Shown here: in pieces, positions 25,912 to 38,263 of the stretch
How positions within the stretch are numbered: the first letter of the stretch is position 1
Layout of the letters: every line of letters starts with the position of its first letter
DNA from: CAVSRC01 sp963743015
Lineage (GTDB): Bacteria; Pseudomonadota; Alphaproteobacteria; Rhizobiales; Kaistiaceae
Direction: 5' to 3'
DNA length: 64,000 bases
Assembly: GCA_963743015.1 (NCBI GenBank)
Contig: CAVUOD010000031.1
Span: 62,001 to 126,000 of the forward strand
Notes under the pieces: model-generated
What the model was told of the DNA's origin: nothing
The model's database searches: none
The model's input: only the letters and a program-made list of their open reading frames with translations
Position numbers and translations under genes: made by a program

Positions 25912-26120
25912 ATATCGCACGCTGGCGGGCCGCAGCGCCTTCGCTGCGCGCGCGCCGCGAAGGCAAAATCGGGCCGGGCCGATCGTCGCGGCGGGCAGTC
26001 GAACGCATGCGACAGCGCCACGGCGGCGGTGCGTCCGGGGCCCGGATGCGGGGAGTACCCGGCAGAACGGCAGTACGCGCGTTTGCGTCGGCGGTCCACC
26101 ATCATCGGCGCCTGCCGGAG

Positions 26121-26918
<798 letters not shown>

Positions 26919-27544
26919 TGCCCGCCGCACTCCTTTCGGCTCGGCAAGTTTACTTCTGCGACGGCGCGGCTGACAACACCGGTCGGCGCCGCCAAGCGGC
27001 GGTGAATCAAAGCGAATCCGGGGTTGCCTGCCAGGTCCTGAGGCGGGTTTCGGTTGCCCGACGGCATCGCCGGTCTGGCCGGTGAGCGCTTCCGAATCGG
27101 TCTTCTCCGGCAGTCCGCCAACGCGCAGGCGGCGGCACTGATCAGGCGTGCGGACGGCCCGGTGAGGGACTCCGGGTGCCGTCGTGCGCGCCGGTCACCG
27201 TCGCATGCGACAGTGGCGACAGCATCAACGCGCCGCACCTGAACTTGAGTGATCGAATTGGCGATGTCCGATATGATCGCGACCGCTGCTGCCATGGCGC
27301 GCGCGCATTCGATCGGCCGCAAACGCACCGACCATTTCGTCGGGAGCCGTCCATGGCATCAGACACGGACCGCGAGACGAGCGATCGTTGCGCCATGGGC
27401 AACTGCCGGGCGACGTGAACGCGACCACTTCATTCGCGCATGGTCACGCTTTTGCGGCGGCGGAGGGCCCTGGGCGCAGTGTGCGGTTTACGGGGTTTCG
27501 TATACAGTCTATATGAAAGCAACCTCAAATCGAACGAACGTCAA
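26919..27544. other. Long intergenic gap between two divergent DeoR-type genes
   Basis: 626 bases with no convincing gene on either strand. The right-hand end carries the palindromic site described at 27496-27518, and a small GC hairpin GCCGCC-AA-GCGGCG lies near 26990. The rest shows nothing I can name. Confidence 0.4.
27496..27518. promoter_or_regulatory. Near-perfect inverted repeat upstream of glpR copy 1
   Basis: TTTCGTATA-CAGTC-TATATGAAA has 9-base arms with one mismatch, 26 bases before the glpR start. The arms contain the same TTTCG core found in the other promoters of the region, so autoregulation is plausible. Confidence 0.5.
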
Positions 27545-28315
27545 ATGTACCTGCCGGAACGGTCTTCAAAAATCGTCGAACTCGCCAAGGAGAGCGGTCG
27601 CGTTCTTGTCGATGACCTTGCCGTCAGGTTCGGGGTGACGCCACAGACGATCCGAAAGGACCTCAACGATCTGTGCGACCGCCGTTTGTTGAGCCGCATC
27701 CATGGCGGCGCCCTGTTTCCCTCCGGCATCGAAAACGTCGAATACGAGGCGCGGCGAAAGATCGCATCGCAGGAGAAGGCGGCGATCGGGCGCGCAGCGG
27801 CCGGCCTGATACCGGACAACGCGTCGCTCTTCATCAATATCGGCACCACGACAGAGACCGTCGGCCAGGCGCTCATTGACCGGCACGGTCTGATGGTCAT
27901 CACCAATAATATCAACGTTGCCAACAGCCTGCGCGTCCACCCCGCGATCCAGGTGGTGATCGCCGGCGGCGTTGTCAGGGGATCCGACGGGGGCATCGTC
28001 GGCGAGGCCGCGGTCGACTTCATCATGCAGTTCAAGGTCGACTTCGCCGTGATCGGGGCATCGGCGATCGATCAGGACGGCGCGCTGCTGGACTTCGATT
28101 TTCGCGAAGTGAAGGTGGCGCAAGCGATTGTCGCAAACGCACGCCATGTCATCCTGGTTGCCGATTCGACCAAGTTTGAGCGCACCGCTCCGGTGAGGAT
28201 CGGCCACCTTTCGCAGGTCAATTCCTTCATTACCGATCACTGCAGCAGCGAAACCATCCGCCAGATCTGTGCAAAATCGGACGTTGCGCTCATTGAAACG
28301 GCCGACCCCCGGTAA
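27545..28315 (+). CDS. glpR: Glycerol-type DeoR repressor, copy 1
   Basis: 256 residues. HTH: MYLPERSSKIVELAKESGRV, FGVTPQTIRKDLNDLCDRRL, RIHGGALFPSGIE. Sensing domain: SLFINIGTTTETVGQALIDR, VVIAGGVVRGSDGGIVGEAA, ILVADSTKFERTAPV. By residue-by-residue comparison it is about 86 percent identical to the gene at 37112-37882, so the two are recent duplicates lying in direct orientation either side of the glp importer and glpD. In rhizobia glpR stands before glpD-glpSTPQUV and represses it, with glycerol-3-phosphate as likely inducer. The start MYLPER is shared by both copies. Confidence 0.88.
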   Translation: MYLPERSSKIVELAKESGRVLVDDLAVRFGVTPQTIRKDLNDLCDRRLLSRIHGGALFPSGIENVEYEARRKIASQEKAAIGRAAAGLIPDNASLFINIGTTTETVGQALIDRHGLMVITNNINVANSLRVHPAIQVVIAGGVVRGSDGGIVGEAAVDFIMQFKVDFAVIGASAIDQDGALLDFDFREVKVAQAIVANARHVILVADSTKFERTAPVRIGHLSQVNSFITDHCSSETIRQICAKSDVALIETADPR

Positions 28316-28336
28316 GGTTTCGCCGGCATCGCGCAA

Positions 28337-28363
28337 TTTCGTTTGACATTCCGGATAATTTCG
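28337..28363 (+). promoter_or_regulatory. Promoter region of the glpSTPQUV operon with TTTCG half-sites
   Basis: Two TTTCG elements 22 bases apart (AATTTCGTTTGACATTCCGG and ATAATTTCGG) enclose a good -35 hexamer TTGACA at 28343-28348. A -10 element is less clear. Half-sites overlapping the -35 would suit a repressor of the GlpR type. Confidence 0.4.
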
Positions 28364-28430
28364 GAAAACCTTCCTTTGGCTTTCGGGAGACGGCGAACAA
28401 CGCCGCGACGCCTCAGTTGGGGGAGCAGCC

Positions 28431-28640
28431 ATGCGCGGGCAAGCGGCACATGTCGTTTTCGGTATCGGCAACGGCATCCTTCGATGCGGCGTCGCCGGTG
28501 ACGCGGCAGGTCGCGGCTATCCGGTCTTCCTTGCAGAAGTGAGCGATCTCGCCAGCGGTACGAAATCGGCCGGAGGTTCGCAGATCGCGCACGCAGCGGG
28601 ACGTGACGCGCGGCGCGTCCCTTGGAAGGAACCTAGTCCA
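28431..28640 (+). pseudogene. Decayed 5' remnant of a second glpD before glpS
   Basis: An ATG with a good ribosome-binding site (GGGGGAG) opens about 70 codons whose first 45 resemble the FAD-binding start of GlpD: IGNGILRCGVAGDAAGRGYP and FLAEVSDLASGTKSAG, against IVGGGVNGCGIARDAAGRGL and LAEQGDVAQATSSAS in the intact glpD at 35192-36814. The remaining nine-tenths of the gene is gone and the frame runs into glpS. In Rhizobium leguminosarum glpD is the first gene of the glpDSTPQUV operon, so this is just where a lost glpD would leave its 5' end. It is too short to be active. Confidence 0.6.
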
Positions 28641-29740
28641 TGACTTTGGCGCTCGAAAACGTCAGCAAGATCGTCGGCGCTGAGACCTACATCGACGGTA
28701 TCTCGCTCGAACTGGTCGAGGGCGGCTTCAACGTTCTGCTCGGCCGGACGCTGGCCGGCAAGACGACGCTGATGCGCCTCATGGCCGGCCTCGACCGGCC
28801 GACCGAAGGACGTGTGCTGGTCGATGGCCGCGATGTGACCGGGATCGACGTGCGCAAGCGCAACGTGGCGATGGTCTACCAGCAGTTCATCAATTATCCG
28901 TCGATGAGCTGCTATCAGAACATCGCCTCGCCGCTGAAGCAGGCCGGCGTCGGCAAGGCGGAGATCGACCGGCGGGTGCGCGCGGAGGCGCAGCGCCTGC
29001 ACGTCGAACACCTGCTCGACCGGCTGCCCTCGGAACTGTCGGGCGGGCAGCAGCAGCGGGTGGCGCTGGCGCGCGCCATCGTCAAGGGCGCGCCCTACCT
29101 GTTCCTGGACGAGCCGCTGGCCAATCTCGACTACAAGCTGCGCGAGGAACTGCGCGAGGAGATGCGGCAGATGTTCGACGGCGGCCGCACGACGGTCGTC
29201 TATGCGACGACCGAGCCGCGCGAGGCGCTGCTGCTCGGCGGCAACACGGCGGTCATGCACGAGGGGCGGCTCCTGCAGTTCGGCCGCGCGCCGGAGGTCT
29301 ATCGCCATCCGGCGTCGATGACGGTGAGCGAGATCTTCTCCGATCCGCCGATCAATCTCGTGAAGGCGCATTTTGGTGCCGAAGGCTGCCGGCTGTCGGC
29401 GGAGACGGTGTTTCCGCGGGCGCCCTACATGCGCGCCCTGCCCGAAGGCGAGTATCGGGTCGGCGTGCGTCCGAACCACATCAATCTCAACCGCCAGCGC
29501 GACGACTCGGTCGCCATTCCGGTGGCCGTCGCGCTCGCCGAGGTCAACGGTTCGGAGACGTATATCCACGGCCAGCACGGCGAGCTGACGATGATCGCCT
29601 CGGTGGAGGGGATCCACAGCTTCGACCTGGGCGAGGCCATCCAGTTCTATCTCGATCCCAACCGGCTGTTCGTCTTCGACGATGCCGGCAAGCTCGTCGC
29701 GGTGCCCGATCAGGTCGCCGCCGGCGAGGAGGCTCACTGA
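28640..29740 (+). CDS. glpS: Glycerol ABC transporter ATP-binding protein GlpS
   Basis: 366 residues, MalK-like: NBD then TOBE-type C-terminal domain. Walker A is GRTLAGKT, the signature LSGGQQQRVALARA is canonical, Walker B is YLFLDEPLANLD. The switch region reads VVYATTEPREALLLGG, where the conserved His of the H-loop is Thr, so its own ATP site may be weak. It pairs with GlpT, which shows the opposite defect. First intact gene of the glpSTPQUV importer operon; its stop overlaps the GlpT start (TGATG). Confidence 0.88.
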   Translation: MTLALENVSKIVGAETYIDGISLELVEGGFNVLLGRTLAGKTTLMRLMAGLDRPTEGRVLVDGRDVTGIDVRKRNVAMVYQQFINYPSMSCYQNIASPLKQAGVGKAEIDRRVRAEAQRLHVEHLLDRLPSELSGGQQQRVALARAIVKGAPYLFLDEPLANLDYKLREELREEMRQMFDGGRTTVVYATTEPREALLLGGNTAVMHEGRLLQFGRAPEVYRHPASMTVSEIFSDPPINLVKAHFGAEGCRLSAETVFPRAPYMRALPEGEYRVGVRPNHINLNRQRDDSVAIPVAVALAEVNGSETYIHGQHGELTMIASVEGIHSFDLGEAIQFYLDPNRLFVFDDAGKLVAVPDQVAAGEEAH

Positions 29741-30825
29741 TGGCACAGATCGAATTCAAGGATCTTGCGCACAGCTACATGCGCAAGCCGAAATCGGCGG
29801 CGGACTACGCCTTGCAGCCGATGGACATGGTCTGGGAGGACGGCGGCGCCTATGCGCTGCTCGGACCATCGGGGTCGGGCAAGACGACGCTGCTCAACAT
29901 CGTCTCCGGCCTGCTGTTCCCGAGCGAGGGGCAGGTGCTGCTCGACGGACGCGACGTCACCCGGCTGCCGACCGCGCAGCGCAACATCGCGCAGGTGTTC
30001 CAGTTCCCGGTCATCTACGACACGATGACGGTGTTCGACAATTTCGCCTTCCCGCTGCGCAATCGGAAGGTCGATGAGCAGGAAGTCCGCCGCCGGGTGC
30101 ATCAGGTGGCCGAGATGCTGGGGCTCACCGCCGACCTCAACAAGCGGGCGCACGGGCTTGCCGCGGACGCCAAGCAGAAGATCTCGCTGGGCCGCGGTCT
30201 GGTGCGCAGCGACGTCGCCGCGATCCTGTTCGACGAGCCGCTGACGGTGATCGATCCTCAGCTCAAGTGGACGCTGCGGCGCAAGCTCAAGGAGATCCAT
30301 CAGGAACTCAAGCTCACCCTCATCTATGTGACGCACGACCAGGGCGAAGCGCTGACCTTTGCCGACAGGGTGGTGGCGCTGCACGAAGGGCGGGCGGTGC
30401 AGGTCGGCAGCCCGAGCGACCTGTTCGAGAACCCTGCGCATACCTTCGTCGGGCACTTCATCGGCAGCCCGGGCATGAACATCATGCCGTGCCAGATCGA
30501 TGGCTCGAACGCCCGGCTCAACGGCAACATCGTGCCGCTCGATCCGGCCCAAGCGGAGCGGGCGCGGCGGGCGACGGGCAAGCTGGAGCTGGGGATCCGA
30601 CCCGAGTTCGTGCGCTACCGGGCGAGCGCCGCCGACGGGTTCATGGCAGCCGAGGTGACCTCGGTCGAGGACCTCGGCGACTACAAGATCGTCACGGCGC
30701 GGCTCGCCGGGTACCAGGTCAAGGCGAAGGTCAGCGACGACGTCGCGGTGAGCGGCGGCGCCGGCTGGTTCGCCTTCCCGACCGAATGGACCCGGCTCTA
30801 CGCCAACGGCGACGTCCTCGAATAG
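29740..30825 (+). CDS. glpT: Glycerol ABC transporter ATP-binding protein GlpT
   Basis: 361 residues with NBD and C-terminal TOBE-like region. Walker A GPSGSGKTTLLN, Walker B ILFDEPLTVIDP and the H-loop LIYVTHDQGEAL are canonical, but the LSGGQ signature is replaced by GLAADAKQKISLGRGL. Combined with GlpS this gives one complete composite ATP site (GlpT Walker motifs and His with GlpS LSGGQ) and one degenerate site. Despite the symbol, it is not the major-facilitator GlpT antiporter of E. coli; the name follows the rhizobial glycerol transporter. Confidence 0.87.
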   Translation: MAQIEFKDLAHSYMRKPKSAADYALQPMDMVWEDGGAYALLGPSGSGKTTLLNIVSGLLFPSEGQVLLDGRDVTRLPTAQRNIAQVFQFPVIYDTMTVFDNFAFPLRNRKVDEQEVRRRVHQVAEMLGLTADLNKRAHGLAADAKQKISLGRGLVRSDVAAILFDEPLTVIDPQLKWTLRRKLKEIHQELKLTLIYVTHDQGEALTFADRVVALHEGRAVQVGSPSDLFENPAHTFVGHFIGSPGMNIMPCQIDGSNARLNGNIVPLDPAQAERARRATGKLELGIRPEFVRYRASAADGFMAAEVTSVEDLGDYKIVTARLAGYQVKAKVSDDVAVSGGAGWFAFPTEWTRLYANGDVLE

Positions 30826-30837
30826 GGAGCGGGCGGA

Positions 30838-31712
30838 ATGCAAAAGACTTTCGATAACCGGGCCTGGCTCCTCGTTCTGCCGGTATTCCTGCTGGTCGCC
30901 TTCAACGCCCTCATCCCGCTGATGACGGTGGTCAACTACTCCGTCCAGGACATCTTCGATTCGACCCACAGGTCATTCGTCGGCACCGAGTGGTATCGCG
31001 AGATGCTGCATAACACGCGGCTGCACGACGCCCTGATCAACCAGCTCATCTTCTCGGGCCTGGTGCTTCTGGTCGAGATCCCGCTGGGCGTGGCGGTTGC
31101 GCTTACCATGCCGAGAAAGGCGGGTTGGGCCACCTCGCTGACCCTGGTCCTGGTGGCCCTGCCGCTGCTTATTCCATGGAACGTGATCGGCACGATCTGG
31201 GTCGTGTTCCTGCGTCCCGACATCGGTCTGCTCGGTCACTTCATCGATCACACGCTGGGCATTCACTTCGACTATCCGGCGGTGCCGATCGAGGCCTGGG
31301 TGTCGGTCCTGCTGATGGAGGTGTGGCACTGGACGCCGCTGGTGGTGCTGCTTGCCTATGCCGGTCTGCGCGCGATCCCGGATGCCTACTACCAGGCGGC
31401 GCGTATCGACGGCGCCTCGGCGTGGGCGGTGTTCCGCTACATCCAGCTGCCGAAGATGCGCGGCGTTCTGACGATCGCGATCCTGCTGCGCTTCATGTTC
31501 TCGTTCCTGATCTACACCGAGCCGTTCGTGCTCACCGGCGGCGGACCGGGCGACACGACGACGTTCCTGTCGATCTATCTGGTGAAGATCGCCGTCGGCG
31601 AGTTCGACGTGGGACGGGCCGGCGCGTTCTCGATCATCTACTTCCTGATCGTCCTGGCCTTCAGCTACGTCTTCTACCAGGTCCTTCAGCGCGTCGGTAC
31701 GGGAGAGAAACG

Positions 31713-31716
<4 letters not shown>
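30838..31716 (+). CDS. glpP: Glycerol ABC transporter permease GlpP
   Basis: 292 residues, six membrane helices of the MalF/UgpA type. The EAA loop that docks on the ATPase appears as YYQAARIDGASAWAVFRYIQ followed by LPKM. The N-terminal helix is RAWLLVLPVFLLVAFNALIP. It starts 12 bases after glpT and its stop overlaps the ATG of glpQ (ATGA). Confidence 0.9.
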
Positions 31717-32603
<887 letters not shown>

Positions 32604-32618
32604 GACGGGAGGAAACCC

Positions 32619-32897
32619 ATGGGCCTGCAATGGATGGATTGGACCATGCCCACGGCGATCTTCTTCGTGGTGATCGCGGTGATGCTGCTTTCGATGACCG
32701 TCTGGCAGGTGGTTGCGCCCAGTCCGGAACGGCGCGGGTTCCTGCCGATCGCAACCACACCCGGCGACCGTCTGTTCATCGGCCTGCTGGTCAGCGCCTA
32801 CATCCACCTTGCCTGGATCGGTTTGACGAATGCGAACCTGTGGTTCGCGCTCGCCATCTCGCTGGTGTGGATGTTCGTCGTCATGCGCTGGGGGTGA
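32619..32897 (+). CDS. glpU: Small membrane protein of glycerol importer, DUF2160 (GlpU)
   Basis: 92 residues with two to three hydrophobic helices (PTAIFFVVIAVMLLSMTVWQ, LFIGLLVSAYIHLAWIGL). Size, sequence and position between glpQ and glpV match the DUF2160 protein of rhizobial glycerol ABC operons. Its precise role in transport is not known. Confidence 0.85.
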   Translation: MGLQWMDWTMPTAIFFVVIAVMLLSMTVWQVVAPSPERRGFLPIATTPGDRLFIGLLVSAYIHLAWIGLTNANLWFALAISLVWMFVVMRWG

Positions 32898-33003
32898 GCG
32901 CGGGGATTTTCGAGAAGCGTTGCTTGGTGTTTCGGGCCTTCGCACCAGGTACGTCAGCCGGCATGCCGGCTTCAGCAGGAGGCCAGGAAAGGGAGGAAGC
33001 CCC

Positions 33004-34806
<1,803 letters not shown>

Positions 34807-34841
34807 CGATCGACCTCCCGTGAAGGCGTGATCTGAAAGAG

Positions 34842-34874
34842 AGCGCTGCCGCTTCCACCCGAAGCGGCAGCGCT
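34842..34874 (+). terminator. Rho-independent terminator of glpSTPQUV
   Basis: A 14-bp perfect stem AGCGCTGCCGCTTC / GAAGCGGCAGCGCT with a five-base loop is followed by TGCTTTT, 35 bases after the glpV stop. Confidence 0.9.
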
Positions 34875-34879
34875 TGCTT

Positions 34880-35191
34880 TTCAGGCCCTCCGTTTCGCCA
34901 GACGGTCCCGAGCGAACGGTCTTGCGGCCGGATCAGGCCGGTCGCGAACCAAAATCGGTTCCTCCAGCCGCCCCGATTGGCCGATTTCGGCCCACGCGCG
35001 ACAGCGATCCGGCCTCTTCCCGGTGATGGCGTTGACGATCAAACGCGGTGCCCCTTGTGCGCCGGCGAAGACGCTCCGCTGCCCCTGAAAATCGCGAAGT
35101 CGACTAGTGACCTTCGGCGCGACCTTGCGGGCGGCGCGGCCGCCTCGGTGTGGCTTCCCGGCGCCGGCTGATTGCGGCTCGACCTCTTCGA
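34880..35191. other. Intergenic space between convergent glpV and glpD
   Basis: About 310 bases past the glpV terminator. I see no gene, repeat or clear minus-strand terminator for glpD in it. Confidence 0.4.
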
Positions 35192-36814
35192 TCAGGCGCG
35201 GGCGCCACGTGTCGAGCGCTGCGGATGGCGCGGTGCGTCCGCCTGCGGGGCGGTCGCCGCGTCCATATAGATTTGCAGCAGATCGACCTGCTGCGGGGTC
35301 ATCCTCAGGCCGAGCTTGGTGCGGCGCCAGACGACGTCTTCGGCCGTGCGGGCGAACTCGTGCGCCATCAGCCAGTCAACCTCGGCGGCCGTCAGCGTTT
35401 CGCCGAAGTCGGCGCCGAGATCCGCGGTCGAGCAGGCGTCCGCCAACAGCCTGCGGCTGTCCGTGCCATAGCCGCGGACGAGACGGCGCGCCCAGACGTC
35501 CGACAGGAACGGGTAGTCCTGCTTGAGCGCGGCGACGAGGTCGGACACCTTGTCGTAGGCGAAATCTCCGCCCGGCAGGGGTCGGCGCTCGGTCCAGCGG
35601 CCGCCGGCGTCGGGGAAGAACGGCGCGAGCTTGGCCATGGCGGCCTCGGCCAGGCGGCGGTGGGTCGTGATCTTGCCACCGAAGATGCTGAGCAGCGGCG
35701 GTCCGTTGGTATCGAGGTTGAGAACATAGTCGCGGGTCGCCGCGGTCGCCGACTTGGCGCCGTCATTGTAAAGCGAACGCACGCCGGAATAGGTCCACAC
35801 GATGTCGTCGCGGGTCACCGGCTTGCTGAAGTAGCGCGATGCGAAGTCGAGCAGATAGTCGCGCTCCGCATCGCTGATACGGGCGTCGTCGGGCGAGCCG
35901 TCGTGTTCCACCTCGGTCGTGCCGATGAGGGTGAAGTCGTTCTCGTAAGGCACAACAAGGATGATGCGCCCGTCGGTGCTCTGGAAGAAATAGCAGCGAT
36001 CGTGATCGTACAGCTTGCGCGTCACGATATGGGAGCCGCGCACGAGCCGCACACCCTGGGCCGATTGGACCTCGACGACGTCTTGCATGAAATGCTGTAC
36101 CCACGGCCCGGTCGCGTTCACCAGCACCTTGGCGCAATGGGTCGTCTGCCCGCCGTCGGATTCGGTCGTGACCAGCCAGTGGTCGCCGTCGCGGCGGGCG
36201 TCGATCACGCGCGTGCGCGTCATGATCTGCGCGCCCTTCTCCGCCGCGTCGCGCGCAACCAGGGAGACGAGCTTGGCATCTTCCACCCAGCAATCCGAAT
36301 ATTCGTAGGCTCGCTCGAAGCGCCGCTGCAGGGGCAGGCCGGCCTGGTCGTTGCGCAGATCGAGCGTGCGCGTCGCCGGCAGGATCTTGCGGCCGCCCAT
36401 CGTGTCGTAGAGAAACAGGCCCAGCCGTATCAGCCACGCCGGCCGCCGGCCCTTCATCCAGGGCATGAACCGGGCGAACAGCTGACTGGTCGGTGTGTCG
36501 TTCTCGAAGCGCATGTCCGGGGAATAGGGAAGGACGAAACGCAGCGGCCAGCTGATGTGCGGCATGGCGACGAGAAGGGTTTCGCGCTCTTTCAGTGCTT
36601 CGCGCACGAGGCGAAATTCGAAATATTCGAGATAGCGCAGACCGCCGTGGAACAGCTTGGTCGAAGCCGACGATGTCGCCTGGGCCACATCGCCCTGCTC
36701 AGCGAGGGCGACAGACAGCCCGCGGCCGGCGGCATCCCGCGCAATTCCGCAACCATTGACGCCGCCGCCAACGATAAAAAGGTCGATCGGCACGGTCTCG
36801 CGTGCGGCGCTCAA
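35192..36814 (-). CDS. glpD: Aerobic glycerol-3-phosphate dehydrogenase
   Basis: Membrane-associated flavoenzyme oxidising glycerol-3-phosphate to dihydroxyacetone phosphate with electrons to quinone. FAD motif: DLFIVGGGVNGCGIARDAAG. Other GlpD blocks: ATSSASTKLFHGGLRYLEYF, ETLLVAMPHISWPLRFVLPY and, late, GVRSLYNDGAKSATAATRDY plus LSIFGGKITTHRRLAEAAM. About 540 residues, normal. No ATG is available; a TTG (or GTG two codons before) sits at good distance from AAGGGAGGG. It is separate from glpSTPQUV and divergent from glpR copy 2, unlike the R. leguminosarum order, where it heads the operon. Confidence 0.93.
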   Translation of the reverse strand: MSAARETVPIDLFIVGGGVNGCGIARDAAGRGLSVALAEQGDVAQATSSASTKLFHGGLRYLEYFEFRLVREALKERETLLVAMPHISWPLRFVLPYSPDMRFENDTPTSQLFARFMPWMKGRRPAWLIRLGLFLYDTMGGRKILPATRTLDLRNDQAGLPLQRRFERAYEYSDCWVEDAKLVSLVARDAAEKGAQIMTRTRVIDARRDGDHWLVTTESDGGQTTHCAKVLVNATGPWVQHFMQDVVEVQSAQGVRLVRGSHIVTRKLYDHDRCYFFQSTDGRIILVVPYENDFTLIGTTEVEHDGSPDDARISDAERDYLLDFASRYFSKPVTRDDIVWTYSGVRSLYNDGAKSATAATRDYVLNLDTNGPPLLSIFGGKITTHRRLAEAAMAKLAPFFPDAGGRWTERRPLPGGDFAYDKVSDLVAALKQDYPFLSDVWARRLVRGYGTDSRRLLADACSTADLGADFGETLTAAEVDWLMAHEFARTAEDVVWRRTKLGLRMTPQQVDLLQIYMDAATAPQADAPRHPQRSTRGARA

Positions 36815-36874
36815 TAGCACTCCCTCCCTTACCACCGTCGTATTACAACGGCGCCAGCCGGTCAATCATTTTAT

Positions 36875-36916
36875 GTTCGTTTTCAAGCGTCTTGAGTTCA
36901 TTTGCGAGCGTTTTGA
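36875..36916. promoter_or_regulatory. Two 21-base tandem repeats, likely GlpR operators
   Basis: Two exactly abutting 21-base units, GTTCGTTTTCAAGCGTCTTGA and its imperfect copy starting GTTCATTTGCGAGCG, match at 16 or more of 21 positions and start with ATGTTCG-like bases, the half-site of E. coli GlpR operators. Units of 21 bases put both sites on the same DNA face. TTTCG also recurs at about 36932 and 36950. The array lies between divergent glpD and glpR copy 2. Confidence 0.6.
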
Positions 36917-37111
36917 TCGTGCAGAATTGGTGTTTCGGCTTAAGAATGGTTTCGTTGCCTCGGCGGGAGGGCGGCTCCAGAACATGGAAATGGTTCTTGC
37001 GCGTGTTGTGGGGTTGAGTTGCTCGCGTATTTGACCGATATGCGATCAGGGGGGTAGCAGAGGGTTCGGATAGAAGAAAGCGAATAGCACCAAATCGGTC
37101 AGGGGTCGAAA

Positions 37112-37882
37112 ATGTACCTGCCAGAGCGGCATTCGAAAATCATCGAACTCGCCAAGGAAAGCGGGCGCGTTCTTGTGGACGACCTTGCCGTCAGGTTTGA
37201 CGTGGCGCCACAAACAATCCGTAAGGATCTCAACGACCTGTGCGACCGCAGGCTGCTGACCCGCATCCATGGCGGCGCCCTGTTTCCCTCCGGCATCGAA
37301 AATCTCGAATACGAGGCGCGGCGAAAGATCGCATCGCAGGAGAAGACGGCGATCGGGCGCGCGGCGGCCGCCATGATCCCCGACAACGCGTCGCTCTTCA
37401 TCAATATCGGCACCACGACCGAGGCCGTCGGGCAGGCCCTTTTCGACCACCACGGGTTGATGGTCATCACGAACAATATCAACGTCGCCAATAGTCTGCG
37501 CGTCTACCCGTCGATCGAGGTGGTGATTTCAGGGGGCGTTGTCAGGGGATCCGACGGGGGCATCGTCGGCGAAGCCGCGGTCGACTTCATCAAGCAGTTC
37601 AAGGTCGACTTCGCCGTGATCAGCGCATCGGCGATCGATCAGGACGGCGTGCTGCTGGATTTCGATTTTCGCGAAGTGAAGGTGACCCAGGCGATCGTGG
37701 CAAACGCCCGCCATGTCATCCTGGTTGCCGATTCCACCAAGTTTGAGTGCACCGCTCCGGTGAGGATCGGCCATCTTTCGCAGGTCGATACCTTTATTAC
37801 CGATCGCTGCGCCAACGAAACCGTCCAGAAAATCTGCCTCGAGTCCGACGTCAAACTTGTCGAGACTGCGAAGTTGCCGTGA
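37112..37882 (+). CDS. glpR: Glycerol-type DeoR repressor, copy 2
   Basis: 256 residues, about 86 percent identical to copy 1: MYLPERHSKIIELAKESGRV, FDVAPQTIRKDLNDLCDRRL, RIHGGALFPSGIE and ISGGVVRGSDGGIVGEAAVD. Changes are spread over the whole protein, and the recognition segment differs at two places (FDVAPQ for FGVTPQ), so the two may bind overlapping but not identical sites. It diverges from glpD with tandem operator-like repeats between. Upstream DNA differs from that of copy 1, so the duplication unit is about the coding sequence or has decayed outside it. Confidence 0.88.
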   Translation: MYLPERHSKIIELAKESGRVLVDDLAVRFDVAPQTIRKDLNDLCDRRLLTRIHGGALFPSGIENLEYEARRKIASQEKTAIGRAAAAMIPDNASLFINIGTTTEAVGQALFDHHGLMVITNNINVANSLRVYPSIEVVISGGVVRGSDGGIVGEAAVDFIKQFKVDFAVISASAIDQDGVLLDFDFREVKVTQAIVANARHVILVADSTKFECTAPVRIGHLSQVDTFITDRCANETVQKICLESDVKLVETAKLP

Positions 37883-38263
37883 AGCGGCTGGTGGCGTTTG
37901 GCAGAATTCTTTGAGATTCCTGCACCTGCGTCCCAGGCGCGTTCAGCAAGACGCTCCGACAGGCCACCGCAATGCACGGTGCGCGCGGCGGGGTTGCCAT
38001 TGGCATTGTCCGGGGCCGGCGGGAGACGGGGCGGAACCACCGGTCTCGTCGCAGCGCGTCATGCGGGCGCCGGGGATATCCGATCGGGCGAGATGGCGCC
38101 CGGCCGCAAGCCGGGCGGACCCCTCCGACCAGAGTGCGCCTGTCGACGGCCACCGCGACGCGCGCGTGGCCGATGAAACGCTCACAAGGACGGCGAGCCG
38201 CTAGGATGACGGCGGCAGCCCGATCGTGGCCTTGCCGGCCGTCGTCGCGGAGGAGAGGGACGC
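37883..38263. other. Intergenic stretch after glpR copy 2
   Basis: 381 bases without a recognisable gene. A GC hairpin GCCCGGC-CGCAA-GCCGGGC at 38098-38116 lacks a T-run. The last 20 bases carry GGAGGAGAGGGACGC, the ribosome-binding site of the next gene. Confidence 0.4.

Noticed and set aside
37883..38263. Short open frames on both strands between glpR copy 2 and the SDR
   Set aside because: Overlapping frames in several phases with no motif, no ribosome-binding site except that of the next gene, and Arg-rich composition.
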